DNA of 64,000 nucleotides from Hydractinia symbiolongicarpus. Taxonomy: Eukaryota; Cnidaria; Hydrozoa; Anthoathecata; Hydractiniidae. Shown one piece after another: positions 12,612 through 23,680 of this stretch. A program made the translations under genes and the position numbers. The notes beneath the pieces are model-generated. The model worked only from the letters and a program-made list of their open reading frames with translations. It had not been told where the DNA came from and did no database searches. Each line of letters starts with the position of its first letter. The stretch's first letter is position 1. The DNA lies in the NCBI RefSeq assembly GCF_029227915.1, contig NC_079875.1:5270001-5334000 (forward strand), read 5' to 3'.

Positions 12612-12700
12612 AACAAATAATTGCTGCATATTAAGCGTGCATCACGAACCTATATGGCCTCAGTTTTTTGTCTCCTTTTATATTGGTGAACATTACCTAT
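12612..12700. repeat. Dispersed repeat, copy 2 (partner 9369-9463)
   Basis: See the partner copy. It lies inside intron 1 of the RING/B-box gene. Confidence 0.5.
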
Positions 12701-12787
12701 TAAAATACTGCAGTTCTTTAGTTTAGCAGGTGGGCGATTCTCATTGATTGAATTTCTTAGGATTTCAGCGTGCTATATTTAATTTAG

Positions 12788-13817
12788 GTTACTCAATGGA
12801 AAAGAAAAATTACTGTGTCAGCAAAGCAAAGAGTGCAAACAGATTATAAGCTGTCACTGTACCACATGCGGTGCAAAGATCTGCGAACAATGCCGAATCA
12901 TGCATTCCTGTGCAGAAAACAAATATGTTGACATATTGTTTAATGAAAAGCTGCAAGAAATTCAACCATTTTGTAAGCAACATAAGTCATTTGCCAAGTT
13001 TGTCTGTACAGACTGCGATAATTCCTTCGTGTGTGTGTATTGTATACAACGAGATCATAAGACTCACAGAAAAAAAAAGATTGATGAAGTTGGAGAGGAA
13101 ACAAAGGAATGGTTTAAATCGCTTGTCACCTCATTCCACAAAAAAAAGTTTATGTTGGAAACGTTAACAGGAAAATACAATGACGCTTTAAAAATTTTTA
13201 AAACTGATAGAGAAAAATTTGTTCATGAATTAAAAGTGCGAAAATTGAAAAGAATAGAAGAGTATCTCAAAATGTTAAATGCAGAAGAAGAAAATTTGTT
13301 GAAAGAATTTGACAAAAAAACAGAGCAGTTTAAAGCAAAATTGATATCTACTGGTTTCGTCGACGATAGAAAATTAAGAGATTTTTCAGATTACGTGAAC
13401 GTTCTTAATTTAAAATCTCCTTTTGAAATAGTTTCCGAAAAAAAATTACTTGAACAAAGATTTTGCCGCCTATTTTCTTTTCCAGCAAACATTCCACATT
13501 TTAAATCACAATTTTACGGACTGAATAAACAGGAAGATTTCAAAAATCCATTGGGGCAAATGCAAGTCTCTATAACAGATGTAAATGTTGATGGTCTAGA
13601 TCCAAACACAATTTCAATTTACAATAATTTGATCGTCAAAACTCAAACACAACCTAACCAAACACAATTGGAAGCTGATTTGATGAACTTAGTTGAAGAT
13701 GTGAAGGGTATTTTTGATACTATTTTGAATTTATTTGCTGCAATGTTAAGATTAAAACTATGTTTTATAAATATTGCTTATATTTATAGAGTACGGACAA
13801 CATCATACATATGTTAA
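12788..13817 (+). CDS. TRIM-type RING/B-box protein, exon 2 (B-boxes and coiled coil)
   Basis: Acceptor TTTAG at 12783-12787. Joining the single entry base to the two left from exon 1 restores a methionine codon and the frame runs on as LLNGKEKLLC. The spliced protein is about 428 residues. Two zinc-binding B-boxes follow: one with CHCTTCGAKICEQCRIMH, the second with PFCKQHKSFAKFVCTDC and CVYCIQRDHKTH. A lysine/glutamate-rich stretch of about 120 residues after that is a plausible coiled coil, so the order RING, B-box, B-box, coiled coil is the TRIM arrangement. No SPRY, NHL or filamin C-terminal domain is visible. The last ~30 residues turn hydrophobic and may read into an unrecognised intron, so the true 3' end is uncertain. 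Confidence 0.85.
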
Positions 13818-15116
13818 TCGTCATTCTGAGCAGCAGAAAATCTGGTATGGATATGCTCACCTTGTTTTTATTTTTTGAACATATGACATTTGACTTTACA
13901 ACAAAAAGTCTAACAAGTTTAAAATTATAGTATGTTATTGGGGGTATTCAGTTGACAGCAAATTTATTTAGTTGGGGCACTCCCTTTATATTACAAATAA
14001 TTAGCAAAGAAATTAATTTTGTGGGTTGCTTTTTAGGAATGTTGAGAAAAAAACACGAAGTTCAAAGTATTACACTTTCGAAGGTATTTAGTTTTTTATC
14101 CCATTTCTCTGCATTACATTGCCTGGAACAAATACATGCTAGGATTTCTCACTCGATGTAATTTTTGTTTGTCGCTAAATCCTTTTGTCTCTGAAGGAGT
14201 TTGAATGGAAATGGTTCTTCTATAACAGTTAACAGTTATGTAAACATACATTATTTTAACACATTGGAAACTTTATTATCTAGAAAACAGTTTTCGGTAT
14301 ATAAAAGCTTAAATAGTGTTTGTCTGAACACTAAATAAAATGCAAGCAATGAGGTAAAGATAATATGCAGACATATATAGCTATAAAACCCTCAGCATGC
14401 TAATGTCATTAGTGGAGAATCCCGCAATAAAACAATAGACATTGTCTCGTGATTTAAGCCGAGAGTAAAAAAATTAAAAATAGTGGAATGTTGAAACACG
14501 ATACAGAACTATGAGAATAAAAACATTCAAAGAGCTTTGCTTAATAAGCAATTACAGAAGAAGAGAGAAGTGATATACTTTTGAATATGGAAAATATTTA
14601 TGATAAATGTAGTTTAAGAAATAAATTTCCAGTTCCAAATCTTTAGAATATTTTTTGGGGTAGCTAACCAACTTTTTGCACATGTATAGCATCTTTTAAG
14701 TTACATGTTGATGCTCGTAAGTGAATAAACAGTTACATTGACTGGTTTTTATTTTCCTTGTAACACAGATAGCCTGCTTCGTGTTGCGTTCTGCTTTTCC
14801 TGCCATTTTGATTTTCCTTCAGGGGAATTGTCGTTGTCGTGGTTAACGCGGATTGTTTTGATAAAGAAAGTTGGGAACATTTCCCTAAAAATATAGCTGA
14901 CTCATTTTTGCATTGCCCGTATATAATCGTAAATTATCTTTAAAGGAAGATGCGTGCTTCTTTGTCATGTAAGATATATAAAACTATTGTCAGATTTTCT
15001 TGCTTACATTTGGTTTTTAGGGGAAATAATTTTTTTTTTTTTTTTACTTTTAAACTCTTTCCAACTGTTCTACGTTGTTAACGCTTCCCATTGATCAAAA
15101 TTATAATAATATTATC
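13818..15116. other. Intergenic between RING/B-box gene and ankyrin gene
   Basis: No exon with splice sites and domain signature was found. The ORF at 13952-14161 lacks any recognisable feature. I could not exclude a splice from the RING/B-box gene into the ankyrin ORF. Confidence 0.35.
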
Positions 15117-15701
15117 ATGATATGCTTATTAGAACTTGTGGAAATCATTAAAAATGGTGAAGACAAGAAATTTCGATCAATTATTTGCAATGACCCAAAT
15201 GTTATTTTCCTGAGAAGTAATCATGGAAATACACTATTGATGGAAGCTTCCAGGTACAACAAATTTCCAGTAGTTAAATATTTGATTGAAGCAGGCGAAG
15301 ATGTAAAAGATGTTGATGATAGCAAATGGAATGCATATCATTACAGCACACGCTATGGTAGCCATGATGTGTTAAAGTTACTAATTAATCATGACGACAC
15401 TAATATAAACGACGTAAACAATTACAATGAAACACCATTACATTTTGCATGTCGTAGAGGACTTCTCAAATGTGTTAATTTACTGCTGACTATATCACAT
15501 TTAAATGTTAATGTCCAGAACGATAATGGTAAAACACCATTGCATATGGCATCTACTGGTGGTCATGTTGAATGTGTTAGGTCACTGCTATTAGCACCAT
15601 ATATCGACGTCAATATGCGAGACCATAATAATAACACGGCGTATGATATCACTCAAAACGAAATTATCAAAAATTTACTGGTGGAACATCGAAGAGAATA
15701 A
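15117..15701 (+). CDS. Ankyrin-repeat protein, 194 residues
   Basis: Starts at ATG 15117 (MICLLELVEIIKNG); the frame is open about 14 codons further upstream but has no ATG. About five ankyrin repeats fill the protein: one with GNTLLMEASRYNKFPVVKYL, a degenerate one with WNAYHYSTRYGSHDVLKLLI, two canonical ones with ETPLHFACRRGLLKCVNLLL and KTPLHMASTGGHVECVRSLL, and a terminal partial repeat with TAYDITQNEIIKNLLVEH. Ankyrin stacks bind other proteins; no catalytic or membrane segment is present. It lies 1.3 kb after the RING/B-box gene on the same strand. It may be a separate single-exon gene or the 3' exon of a longer transcript. Confidence 0.7.
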   Translation: MICLLELVEIIKNGEDKKFRSIICNDPNVIFLRSNHGNTLLMEASRYNKFPVVKYLIEAGEDVKDVDDSKWNAYHYSTRYGSHDVLKLLINHDDTNINDVNNYNETPLHFACRRGLLKCVNLLLTISHLNVNVQNDNGKTPLHMASTGGHVECVRSLLLAPYIDVNMRDHNNNTAYDITQNEIIKNLLVEHRRE

Positions 15702-18700
15702 ATATTCGTTAACTTTTGTTCCAGCTAATCAATAACACAGACGTACAAAGAAGGCATCTATTTTATAGTATAAACTCCTTTTTAAGAATTTTTAAAGGAA
15801 GCAGGTCGTTATTTTTGTTTATTTCTTGATTTTTATATCGTTGAAAAGCTTATTATTCTTAGAATGCTTATTTTGAATAAGAAATATAATTTTTTGCACA
15901 AAAAAGATGAAAAAAACAACAAACATTTTATTCTAAGAAGATTAACTTGTTTGCAGTGTTTGAAACTCGATATTTAAAGAATATTTTCTGCTCTGTTAGT
16001 TATTATCACATTTTAAAAGTAAATAATACAACTGAGAAGCGTGAAATGCAACTTTACGATATAAGTTCAAAACTAGACCTTAAAAAAAGAGTCAAGTTAT
16101 AGAACTCATGTAGAGTAAATTTAAATATTGTAACTTTTATGTCCTATGTTTCAGATGTCTGCATCTTTTAGGCTTGACTCTGAGCACGGATATTTTTGAA
16201 GAGAGTAGCGTAGCGAGCGCCAGCATGCGAATCCTATTTCCTCATTAAATAGCCAATTATAAGTGAAAAGTAAGTACGGTGGGGATTATAGCATTCCTAT
16301 ACGATTTCGTCCCTATACATCAATTAATCTACAAAGAGTTGCGGAGCGTGTGAAAAAATCCCCTAGGTTGGCAAGCGAAAAATGTTAAATGTCACTTTCG
16401 GTTGAATCGTATAAAAACCAAGTTCCCACGTGTTCCATGTTATCCGATCAAACGGCTTTATATTCGCTAAAATGAAAAAGGTTTAATTTGATGAAATATA
16501 TTCCGGGGTTTCTGCATTACCAGTACCGCAGTGCGAATCTGATGTATCAGAAAATGATAAAAAATGTTAAATGAAACAAGAATGGTATCCAGCATCAGTG
16601 TAGATTTCGGTTCAAGTTACAGACACGGAAAGTATTTCTTTATCAGGAAATTAATTGAATATATATCGGGAAATAATTTCACAATGTAGAAATTTATGAG
16701 ATTTCCAGATTTTGAAATTCTTTTCTCTTTCTGATGTTGTTCTCATTGAATCCAAAAAATGAATGTTATAGATATGTTTAAAGATTTTCAGTACGTATTG
16801 ACGATTGCACAAGAACCACTCCTTGGAAATTTAAAAAAAAAATGTTAATAAAAAATATACATTTTTATGTTAAAAATGTTTCCCGATATAGAAATATAGA
16901 AATAATTTCTGTTTCTGTAACTTCACACGCACTGGTGTGAAAAAGCCAAAAAAGGCTTGATTTCAAGACAACAGCAATCTGTTCAGTACACAGAAGTCTA
17001 TGAGTCTACCTTTTGTTCAGAATCCGACGACCAAAAATTGTGAGCATGTGTTAAAAAACATGGTATCCATCACCGTGGTGCCCATCCGTAGGTAAATGTC
17101 TACTCCCCTGGTGTCGGTGATGTGTCCTAATTTCTTGGAAACAAGATATATGGCTAGTTACCTAGCTAAAATCACTGACAGAAAATATCCCTCTCCCTCA
17201 CATGCCCTTGTCATTCAGTTTTAAAAAATAGCCTTTATCGTCCATACCATATGACCATGTCAATGTCACCTCATTGATCTTGAGGTAACAGCACATATTA
17301 TCTGTGGGAAAAGTAGCCATTTGTTTTGTTGATTTTGCTAAGTTTTTTGGTCCTTATCTTAAACTTTCCCAAGACCTAACGGATGCAACTACCAAGCATA
17401 AGCTATGCGATGGACATTCTTAATTAGAGCAGGATTATGTTACTCACTGTGAAGTATGATGTAGCAGCTAGCTATCTCAAAAATCTGTCAAAAGTTTGAG
17501 AATTGCTTAGTTTTCCCTACATAATTGCTTTTGTAGGGAAAGCTTTCGTCTACCGTGTTTTCGATTTAAAATTTTAAGTATTTAATTTTTGAGTATTTAA
17601 TTTTTTCAAGGCGCTCATTTGGACTAAACGATTTTTTGGCCACTGAGTGCTTTTTATAAAGTTTGAATAATAAGCATTCTAATACACAGAAGTAATTTGA
17701 GATACGGATCAAAAAACGTTTTTTTATCCTATTAAAAACAACAACAACAAAACCAGCGCACAGTACACACGAAGCATAATGCCTGACCTGCAATGTAGCA
17801 TCTTCGAATTTGATAAAATAAACATTCGAACGTTACAACACAACGAATAAACATCGTTTTGAGTTTGATTTCTTTGTCATGTTATCATTAGATAAACCAA
17901 CAACATCAAACTACACTGCACTTGTTGCCTTTGACAGTTACCAATCGATAACAATGAAAATGACATTCTATTGTTTTTCCGCTAAGCTAAGTAAAATTAC
18001 AAATCAAGGAAACGGTACAAGAAAAAGAATTTTTTAACAGGTTCATTACCAGTGAGTAAATTTAAAATTCTTTACATTTTATGTTAAAGAATATTTTTAA
18101 TCACCTATTACTATCGTCATCGAATTCTAAAGTATAAACGACATGGTCTTATTGTTGTGAAAAAGGAAATAAAATGCAGGTTCAGTACTTTGTTGGAAAA
18201 TTTTGTTAGCTAGCTATAAAAAAGATAAAACAAAAGAAGATTAGCTTTTCATCTAAGAATGTTAAAGTAATATCGTTACAAACCCGAGTTCATATCTTCT
18301 TTCTCCCTCTTTAAAGCACAGACTGTTATTCTATAAACTTAATTCAAGAGCCATGGTAAAATACGCAAAAATGTTAAACTTTATTAATATTCTTTTAATT
18401 CTCCCTACTCAAATAACAAACCTTTCTGCTCTTGTGCTTCACTTCTCTTAAAAATATTTGAACGTCGTTAGGTGTCTTAATTTTATTTGCATATTTCGAG
18501 CAGAAAAGTCACTTCAACCACAGTACATAGAATCAAAACAGGTACAATTTGTCAAAAAATCTCTTCCTTGAATTACGCTTATAGGTATAATACTTTTAAA
18601 TTTGGAGGTCATAATCGGAACTGGACTAAAAGTCCTAAGTGGACAACGGATTACCTTTTTAAACAAGTTTCTTTATATATCAGATATATTTTCGCTCCCT

Positions 18701-18868
18701 TTAATGGAAAATGGACTTAGCTCCGCAATTAACAAAAGAAAATGGCCACAGATAACACTTTCTGTCAACCCCAACACCAATGTTTACATAGACATTGACA
18801 TGGTCATATGTTACCGACACCAAAAGTCACATGGGAGAAAGGAGAGTCATATTTTCTATGGGTGATTG
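15702..18868. other. Intergenic tail of unit A
   Basis: No gene supported. 16470-16740 resembles 31230-31510 in unit B and, inverted, 35500-35790 in unit D, with the shared GATGTATCA block and a run ending in a GAAATAATTTC-like motif. 18600-18868 contains incidental overlapping ORFs. Confidence 0.45.
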
Positions 18869-19267
18869 TAGCTAACTAGAATAATGACTGGTTTGTTCGT
18901 TGGGTATTAATAGGAAGTTGATTGCTTCTTCGTTGTCTGTAAGTCTTATTGGATATATTATATTTTCATAAGAAAACACGTTAATAGATATATTGTTCTG
19001 TTTCTGGAATTTAATGATGTCTTTAATGGTTACTGGGAATTCAATGTTGTTGAAGTTGAGGTCGACGAAGTAGTTTTTATATTTCTTTTGTCTTTGACGG
19101 TTTCTCTCTTGTGATAATATCGCGTACATAAAACATTTGTTGTCGGTGTATATAACGTTTGCTTTTGCCATGGTTTTGTTTAGTTTTTGTGCTAGATCGA
19201 TATAAGTCGATCCTCTTAGTAGTTTAAACATATCGACTTCCATATCCATGCCTAGGATTTTTGACAT
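18869..19267 (-). pseudogene. DNA polymerase B N-terminal fragment of a Maverick/Polinton-like element
   Basis: The 131-codon frame resembles the N-terminal region of protein-primed DNA polymerases carried by Maverick/Polinton (adintovirus-like) elements in animal genomes: a glycine-serine-tyrosine-isoleucine lead, a DNKCFMYAIL block, then FNNIEFPVTIKDI, FQKQNNISINVFSYE and a YPIRLT segment ending near a SHY motif. The frame stops immediately after, where such proteins normally continue into the exonuclease and palm domains; neither domain is seen in the window. The fragment is therefore truncated. Assignment rests on my recognition of this block pattern, not a search. Confidence 0.6.
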
Positions 19268-20301
19268 TATTCAACCTGATCCATTAGAATCACCTAGTTT
19301 TTTTAGTCTTTCTAATATACGACGTACTAATTCCTTCAATGTATCATCAAATTGACTATTGTTTAAATATTGTATCGTGTTCGAAAATATTGTTTGTCAA
19401 TTACCCGTGCTTGGGTCTAATTTTTTCAATTCTAGTATCACAATGAGGGCTACTGTATGTTCATTTTTCATAATTTTTCGTAAGCCTCTTTTACATACCC
19501 TTATATAACGATTGACATTGGGCCTTTGGTAGCATCAAAGTTGTAGGTTTTCACAGCATTACCTATCGCTGTTTTTACCAACCTCGGTTCGTCCCAAAAA
19601 AATATCTTCTTTAATCCCTTGATTAATCCTTTGTGATATTTTTTCTCTATTATAAAAGGTTTCATTGCAGACCAGACGGTATTTATGCTGTTCGGTTCGA
19701 CGATTTTTTCAAGTGTTGATTTTGCGGCTTGTTGCATTTCCTTTAACCTAGAATTTTTACATTCGAGTGCAGTTTTCTATTATAGACTTGTCATTTTTGC
19801 TCCTTTCCTTATAGGAAAGCAGGGTGGACAAATCCAAACCCTTAGAACTCTGAGTAGGTGTGGTATAGGGGAAGGAGAGTAGAGTAGAGTGGGAGGGACT
19901 GAACTGTTCGAACACATTTTTCTCTTTAGCTATTAACTCACCGATTTTAGCGCATCTGATAACATTCTGGAATTATGATATCCGAGTGGGTGGAGGGAGG
20001 AGTCGATGTTGGCCTGACCTATGTTGTTTCTAGGTATAAGCATGAAATGTTTCTCCATAATGGTTTCGCCGTAAGACTATGCTTTATAGCGCACAAACCC
20101 TGTTAAGGTGGTTTCTAGGTATTGATAAAGTTTATAGGCGTTGGTTATAAGTATCGGTCGCACATGTTCGGAAGGATCTTTCCGTTTTCCACCATGTAAC
20201 AGCTTGCGAGAGCGTGTGAAGTTGGTTTTCAAATGCGCAAATTCTGATGAGATACATGAAATATATGCCGAATTACTAGAGAAGATTAAATCCAATTCCA
20301 T
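19268..20301 (-). pseudogene. Decayed small ORFs upstream of the polymerase fragment
   Basis: On the same strand as the polymerase piece lie several short frames in series: 20077-20301, a 40-odd-codon frame near 20020-19895, 19501-19737, and a helical-looking frame at about 19490-19265 interrupted by at least one stop. Tight packing of short same-strand frames fits a decayed virus-like transposon rather than an intron-bearing host gene. I do not recognise individual products. No inverted terminal repeats were found, so the limits are unknown. Confidence 0.4.
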
Positions 20302-21458
20302 GTTACCACTTCTTGGCGTGCTACAAAAACAAGTTGTTGCACGTCAGGAGAACTATCTTCATGCCCATGTAAAAACAAACAAGGATCGCTTCGGAATAGC
20401 TTTAAGATGAGTTATTTTTGTTACTTTTTTTTTGTTTCTATAATAGCGTAGACTATGTGTTTCTCCTTATTTGTTGCTATGGCCAGAATGTTTTGTTTAT
20501 AATCTTAGCTAACCAAAACGTGCCGAATATTGGACTGAGAAGAGCACTTTTCTGTCAATTTAGTGGCGAATTTAACGATATGTGGTTTCAGGCTGCCACA
20601 TTCTTTGTTTAGCTAATTTTTAGCGTTTAACTATAGTCTAATAAACTGAACTCGGCATTTTTCCCTTTTTGATATTTTTGATGAGAGCGGAAAAGAGAAA
20701 TACGTATCCTTTCTACTTATAACTACTATTCACAAAATTTATGAAAAAAGTTGTATATTGTTGACATTTTAAGTAGGCATCAAGCTAAAATATTTGTTGA
20801 GATTTTATTGAAGTCTTCTTAACCGAACGGGTTAAGCAAATCATTTGTTTTTGTTAGCTTTATAAGCGTTTGAGAGATTCTATTTTCCAAATAAAAATGA
20901 CTTTAGTTATCAGAAAAGTTTACTTCGCCTCACATGTCATTAAAAAATTTGTTACGATTTTAAAATCCTGATAGGTTTAAATTCTCGCAAATTCAAGCAG
21001 ATCGGGTTAAGAAACAATGCCATAGCGATCAACCGTGACTAATGTAATAAATAATGTTCCTATTTTTCGATCGTTGATTTGGCATTTCTGTACAGAAAAT
21101 GCAGCAAGCACTTGCAACATTAAAAAATATGTTTTATACTTTTAGCTGTAACAACGAGAAAGGTGCCGAAGAAACCCAACTCTGCAATCAAAATGTTCAA
21201 GAATATTTTTTAGGAGTAATATGGATTACTAAAGCTTAAATAGAACTTAACCTCCATACGGCTTGCCCGTGTGTCCCGACCTTTTTGAGGAAAACAACAT
21301 AGTTAATTAATGTATGTAAAACTCGTTTTAGTAGCGAAAGGTTCTGACGCTATGGCGTAGAACATGCCAAGACCCCAAGCATTATTTTTATATAAATTTA
21401 CCGCTCTGACAAATTTGGTTAGATCCGCGTCTGATAACCTCTTGTTTCAGTTGTTATA
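20302..21458. other. Intergenic before unit B
   Basis: No gene supported. A plus-strand ORF overlaps 20141-20410 without domain features and opposite the decayed element. Confidence 0.35.
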
Positions 21459-22453
21459 GAAACTATTTATTTTTTCCTGCTCCTGTTTCAATAACCCTAC
21501 AAAAACATATTGCGTGCTCCATCTTTGTGATTTTACCGCCATTCTTCACGAGATTCAACCTATGTAACTAAGACATATAAGCACAATATTAAGACATGAA
21601 AGTTTGAAGAGAAAATATCTCGTGTGTAATGCCGTATATGAATATTAAACACAATATTCGTACCAAACGTCGATCACAGGGTTTTCTTGCTCAGGTAACC
21701 TAATCTTGTCACTGTCCTGATGTCTGATGCCCTGGGAAGAAGGTTGCTAATTATCATTTATATAAGACATATTGAAGACATCATTAACCATGTTTGCATA
21801 TTCTGCTATTGAACTTTTTATTGGTAGTTCATAAGAAGAAATTCCAAATTTGCAGCTGGTTTATATAATCTCTACGATGGAGCAGAGCCAATAACAAACA
21901 AAAACTTATAGACACAGACCACATAAAAAACAACATTACAAACACTGCCTTCTTTTCTCGCACGATTTGCGCTGACAATAAGATTTCTTCTACGGTAAGA
22001 ATTTTTTGACAATTTTAATAAGCCAAGAAAATGCTTTTGGGATATATAATATTTTAATGATTCCTTTGGTAAATCCCTTATGTAATTTCACGAATAAAAG
22101 AGAATAGTTAAAGAGATTAGAATAAAACCTGCATTACTGTGGAAACATAGAGAGAGTGACTGTCTTATAAAGAACCTTTATATAACGAACATTTTCCTTT
22201 CCTTCACCCTAAATAATTTTGAATTATTTGTAAAACGTTAAATTTTTGCCTCAAAAGTTCAGCGTGATATAAATTTTTATTTTGTGCTTTTATACTTGAC
22301 CGCTTGCCGCTTGAGAGGAGGTATCCAGTAGCATTTGCACAAGGATATCAATTTAATTAAATTGATAAAAGTTAATTTTACGCAAAAGTACTCTCTTCTG
22401 GCTTCCAATTAGACGCGCGATCAGTTTTAAAGCAGCAATACCATTATGAGTAA

Positions 22454-22463
22454 GATATAAATA
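22454..22463 (+). promoter_or_regulatory. TATA-like box of toxin gene B
   Basis: GATATAAATA about 65 bp upstream of the ATG, in a block conserved with unit A. Confidence 0.4.
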
Positions 22464-22525
22464 AGTTCTCTTTTAAAAAAAACTCAAAACATTTGTGTGA
22501 TAATTTTGCATGATTTATTCTAATT

Positions 22526-22528
22526 TAG
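22526..22528 (+). promoter_or_regulatory. Splice acceptor abutting the toxin ATG
   Basis: A pyrimidine-rich TTCTAATTTAG ends exactly at the base before ATG. Copies A (TTCTAATTCAG) and C (TGTAATTTAG) keep it. With the TATA-like box only about 65 bp upstream there is little room for a cis intron, so a trans-spliced leader acceptor is a fair alternative. Confidence 0.5.
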
Positions 22529-23680
22529 ATGAAGTGTTGTGTCCTGATACTGTGTATACAAATTTATGCGGTGGTAGCAAATAGCGCTGACCGGTTTGTT
22601 GACAACAACAACTTACAAATTGGTTTCGGTAAAGATTGTTACCTATTCTGGAGAGGAGATAATGGCTATCGAAAAAACGGGGAGTTTAGATGCGGTTCAA
22701 AAAACGGTGATCCGATGTACGTTAAGAAGGCGAAGAATGGTTATTATTACATTGGAAGCGACATTGGTCCTTTGTTTTGGAATGGAAATCCCGGAAACAC
22801 AAAAAATGCAGAATTTCGCAAAGGCAAATCGCCCAGCGATACATTTTGGATACGAAAACAATCAGACGGACTATACGCAATAGGTTATGACGACTGTCCT
22901 TTATATTGGCGTGGAGATAAAGGCAACGTTAAAAATGCTGAATTTCGATGCGGAAAACCTATTTCTGACACTTTCTGGATCAAAGGTGATGGTTGCAAAA
23001 TATCAAAGATACATATCATAGACAACGGGAATGATGCATCTCCCGATGGGGAAGAAATAGTTGGCCTAACGACAGCAGGAAGCTGCTCAGCTGGAAGTAA
23101 TACCTTAGCATTAACGACAACACAGGAAGTTACGGAAGAAGTGGGTATAGAAATATCGAGATCCGTTGAACACAACTGGCAGGTCAGCCAAAGTGTCACT
23201 GTCGAAGCAAGTGCTAAATTTCTTGGCTCTGGTGGATCTGTGTCGGCTACGGTTGGAACTTCTATCGGAGGATCAGTAAGTTATGGTAGTTCGAGAAGTA
23301 AAAGCACTTCGCACAGTACTTCGTCTCGTTCGAGTCACGAGGTTTCTTATTCTACACCTGGTGGAGCGTTAATTGTCGGCTTCGTGAAGAGATACACGTT
23401 TGACCGATCCAGAATACCTGCAAAAGTCACTGTCTCCTGTAAAGGTGGCTATCAATTTAAATACAGCACAGAAATTAAATTAAAATCGAAAACATATAGC
23501 CATGCGTTCTTCAAGTCCTCCAGAGGAACGTTTTTCCCTGGCAAATGTAACGAGAATCGCGTTCATTGTATCTACAGTGATTCTTACAGAAGCTACAAAA
23601 GTTTAATGGAAGCTGGAAGAAAATTTTCACAGTGTTTTGAAAACAGAGCTGGAAAAATGGAAAAACAAAGTGTGTTGTAA
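22529..23680 (+). CDS. Secreted aerolysin-like pore-forming protein, copy B (383 residues)
   Basis: Residues 1-19 form a signal peptide. Residues 29-153 are three ~43-residue repeats built on an aromatic/IG lead, a PLFW or YLFWRG core and an EFRCG or EFRKG end; they look like a small lectin-type or matrix-binding domain, family not recognised. Residues about 156-335 have the character of an aerolysin-type beta pore-forming module: alternating Ser/Thr/Val strands, a glycine- and serine-rich amphipathic stretch at 233-273 that would be the membrane-inserting loop, then a tryptic-rich beta tail with paired cysteines. A basic C-terminal segment follows. Coding is uninterrupted, without introns. 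A paralogue with 377 residues lies at 32027. A venom, defence or digestive role is possible; the sequence does not decide. Confidence 0.8.
   Translation: MKCCVLILCIQIYAVVANSADRFVDNNNLQIGFGKDCYLFWRGDNGYRKNGEFRCGSKNGDPMYVKKAKNGYYYIGSDIGPLFWNGNPGNTKNAEFRKGKSPSDTFWIRKQSDGLYAIGYDDCPLYWRGDKGNVKNAEFRCGKPISDTFWIKGDGCKISKIHIIDNGNDASPDGEEIVGLTTAGSCSAGSNTLALTTTQEVTEEVGIEISRSVEHNWQVSQSVTVEASAKFLGSGGSVSATVGTSIGGSVSYGSSRSKSTSHSTSSRSSHEVSYSTPGGALIVGFVKRYTFDRSRIPAKVTVSCKGGYQFKYSTEIKLKSKTYSHAFFKSSRGTFFPGKCNENRVHCIYSDSYRSYKSLMEAGRKFSQCFENRAGKMEKQSVL

Noticed and set aside
20141-20410. 89-codon plus-strand ORF
   Set aside because: Overlaps the decayed minus-strand element; no start context or splice support.
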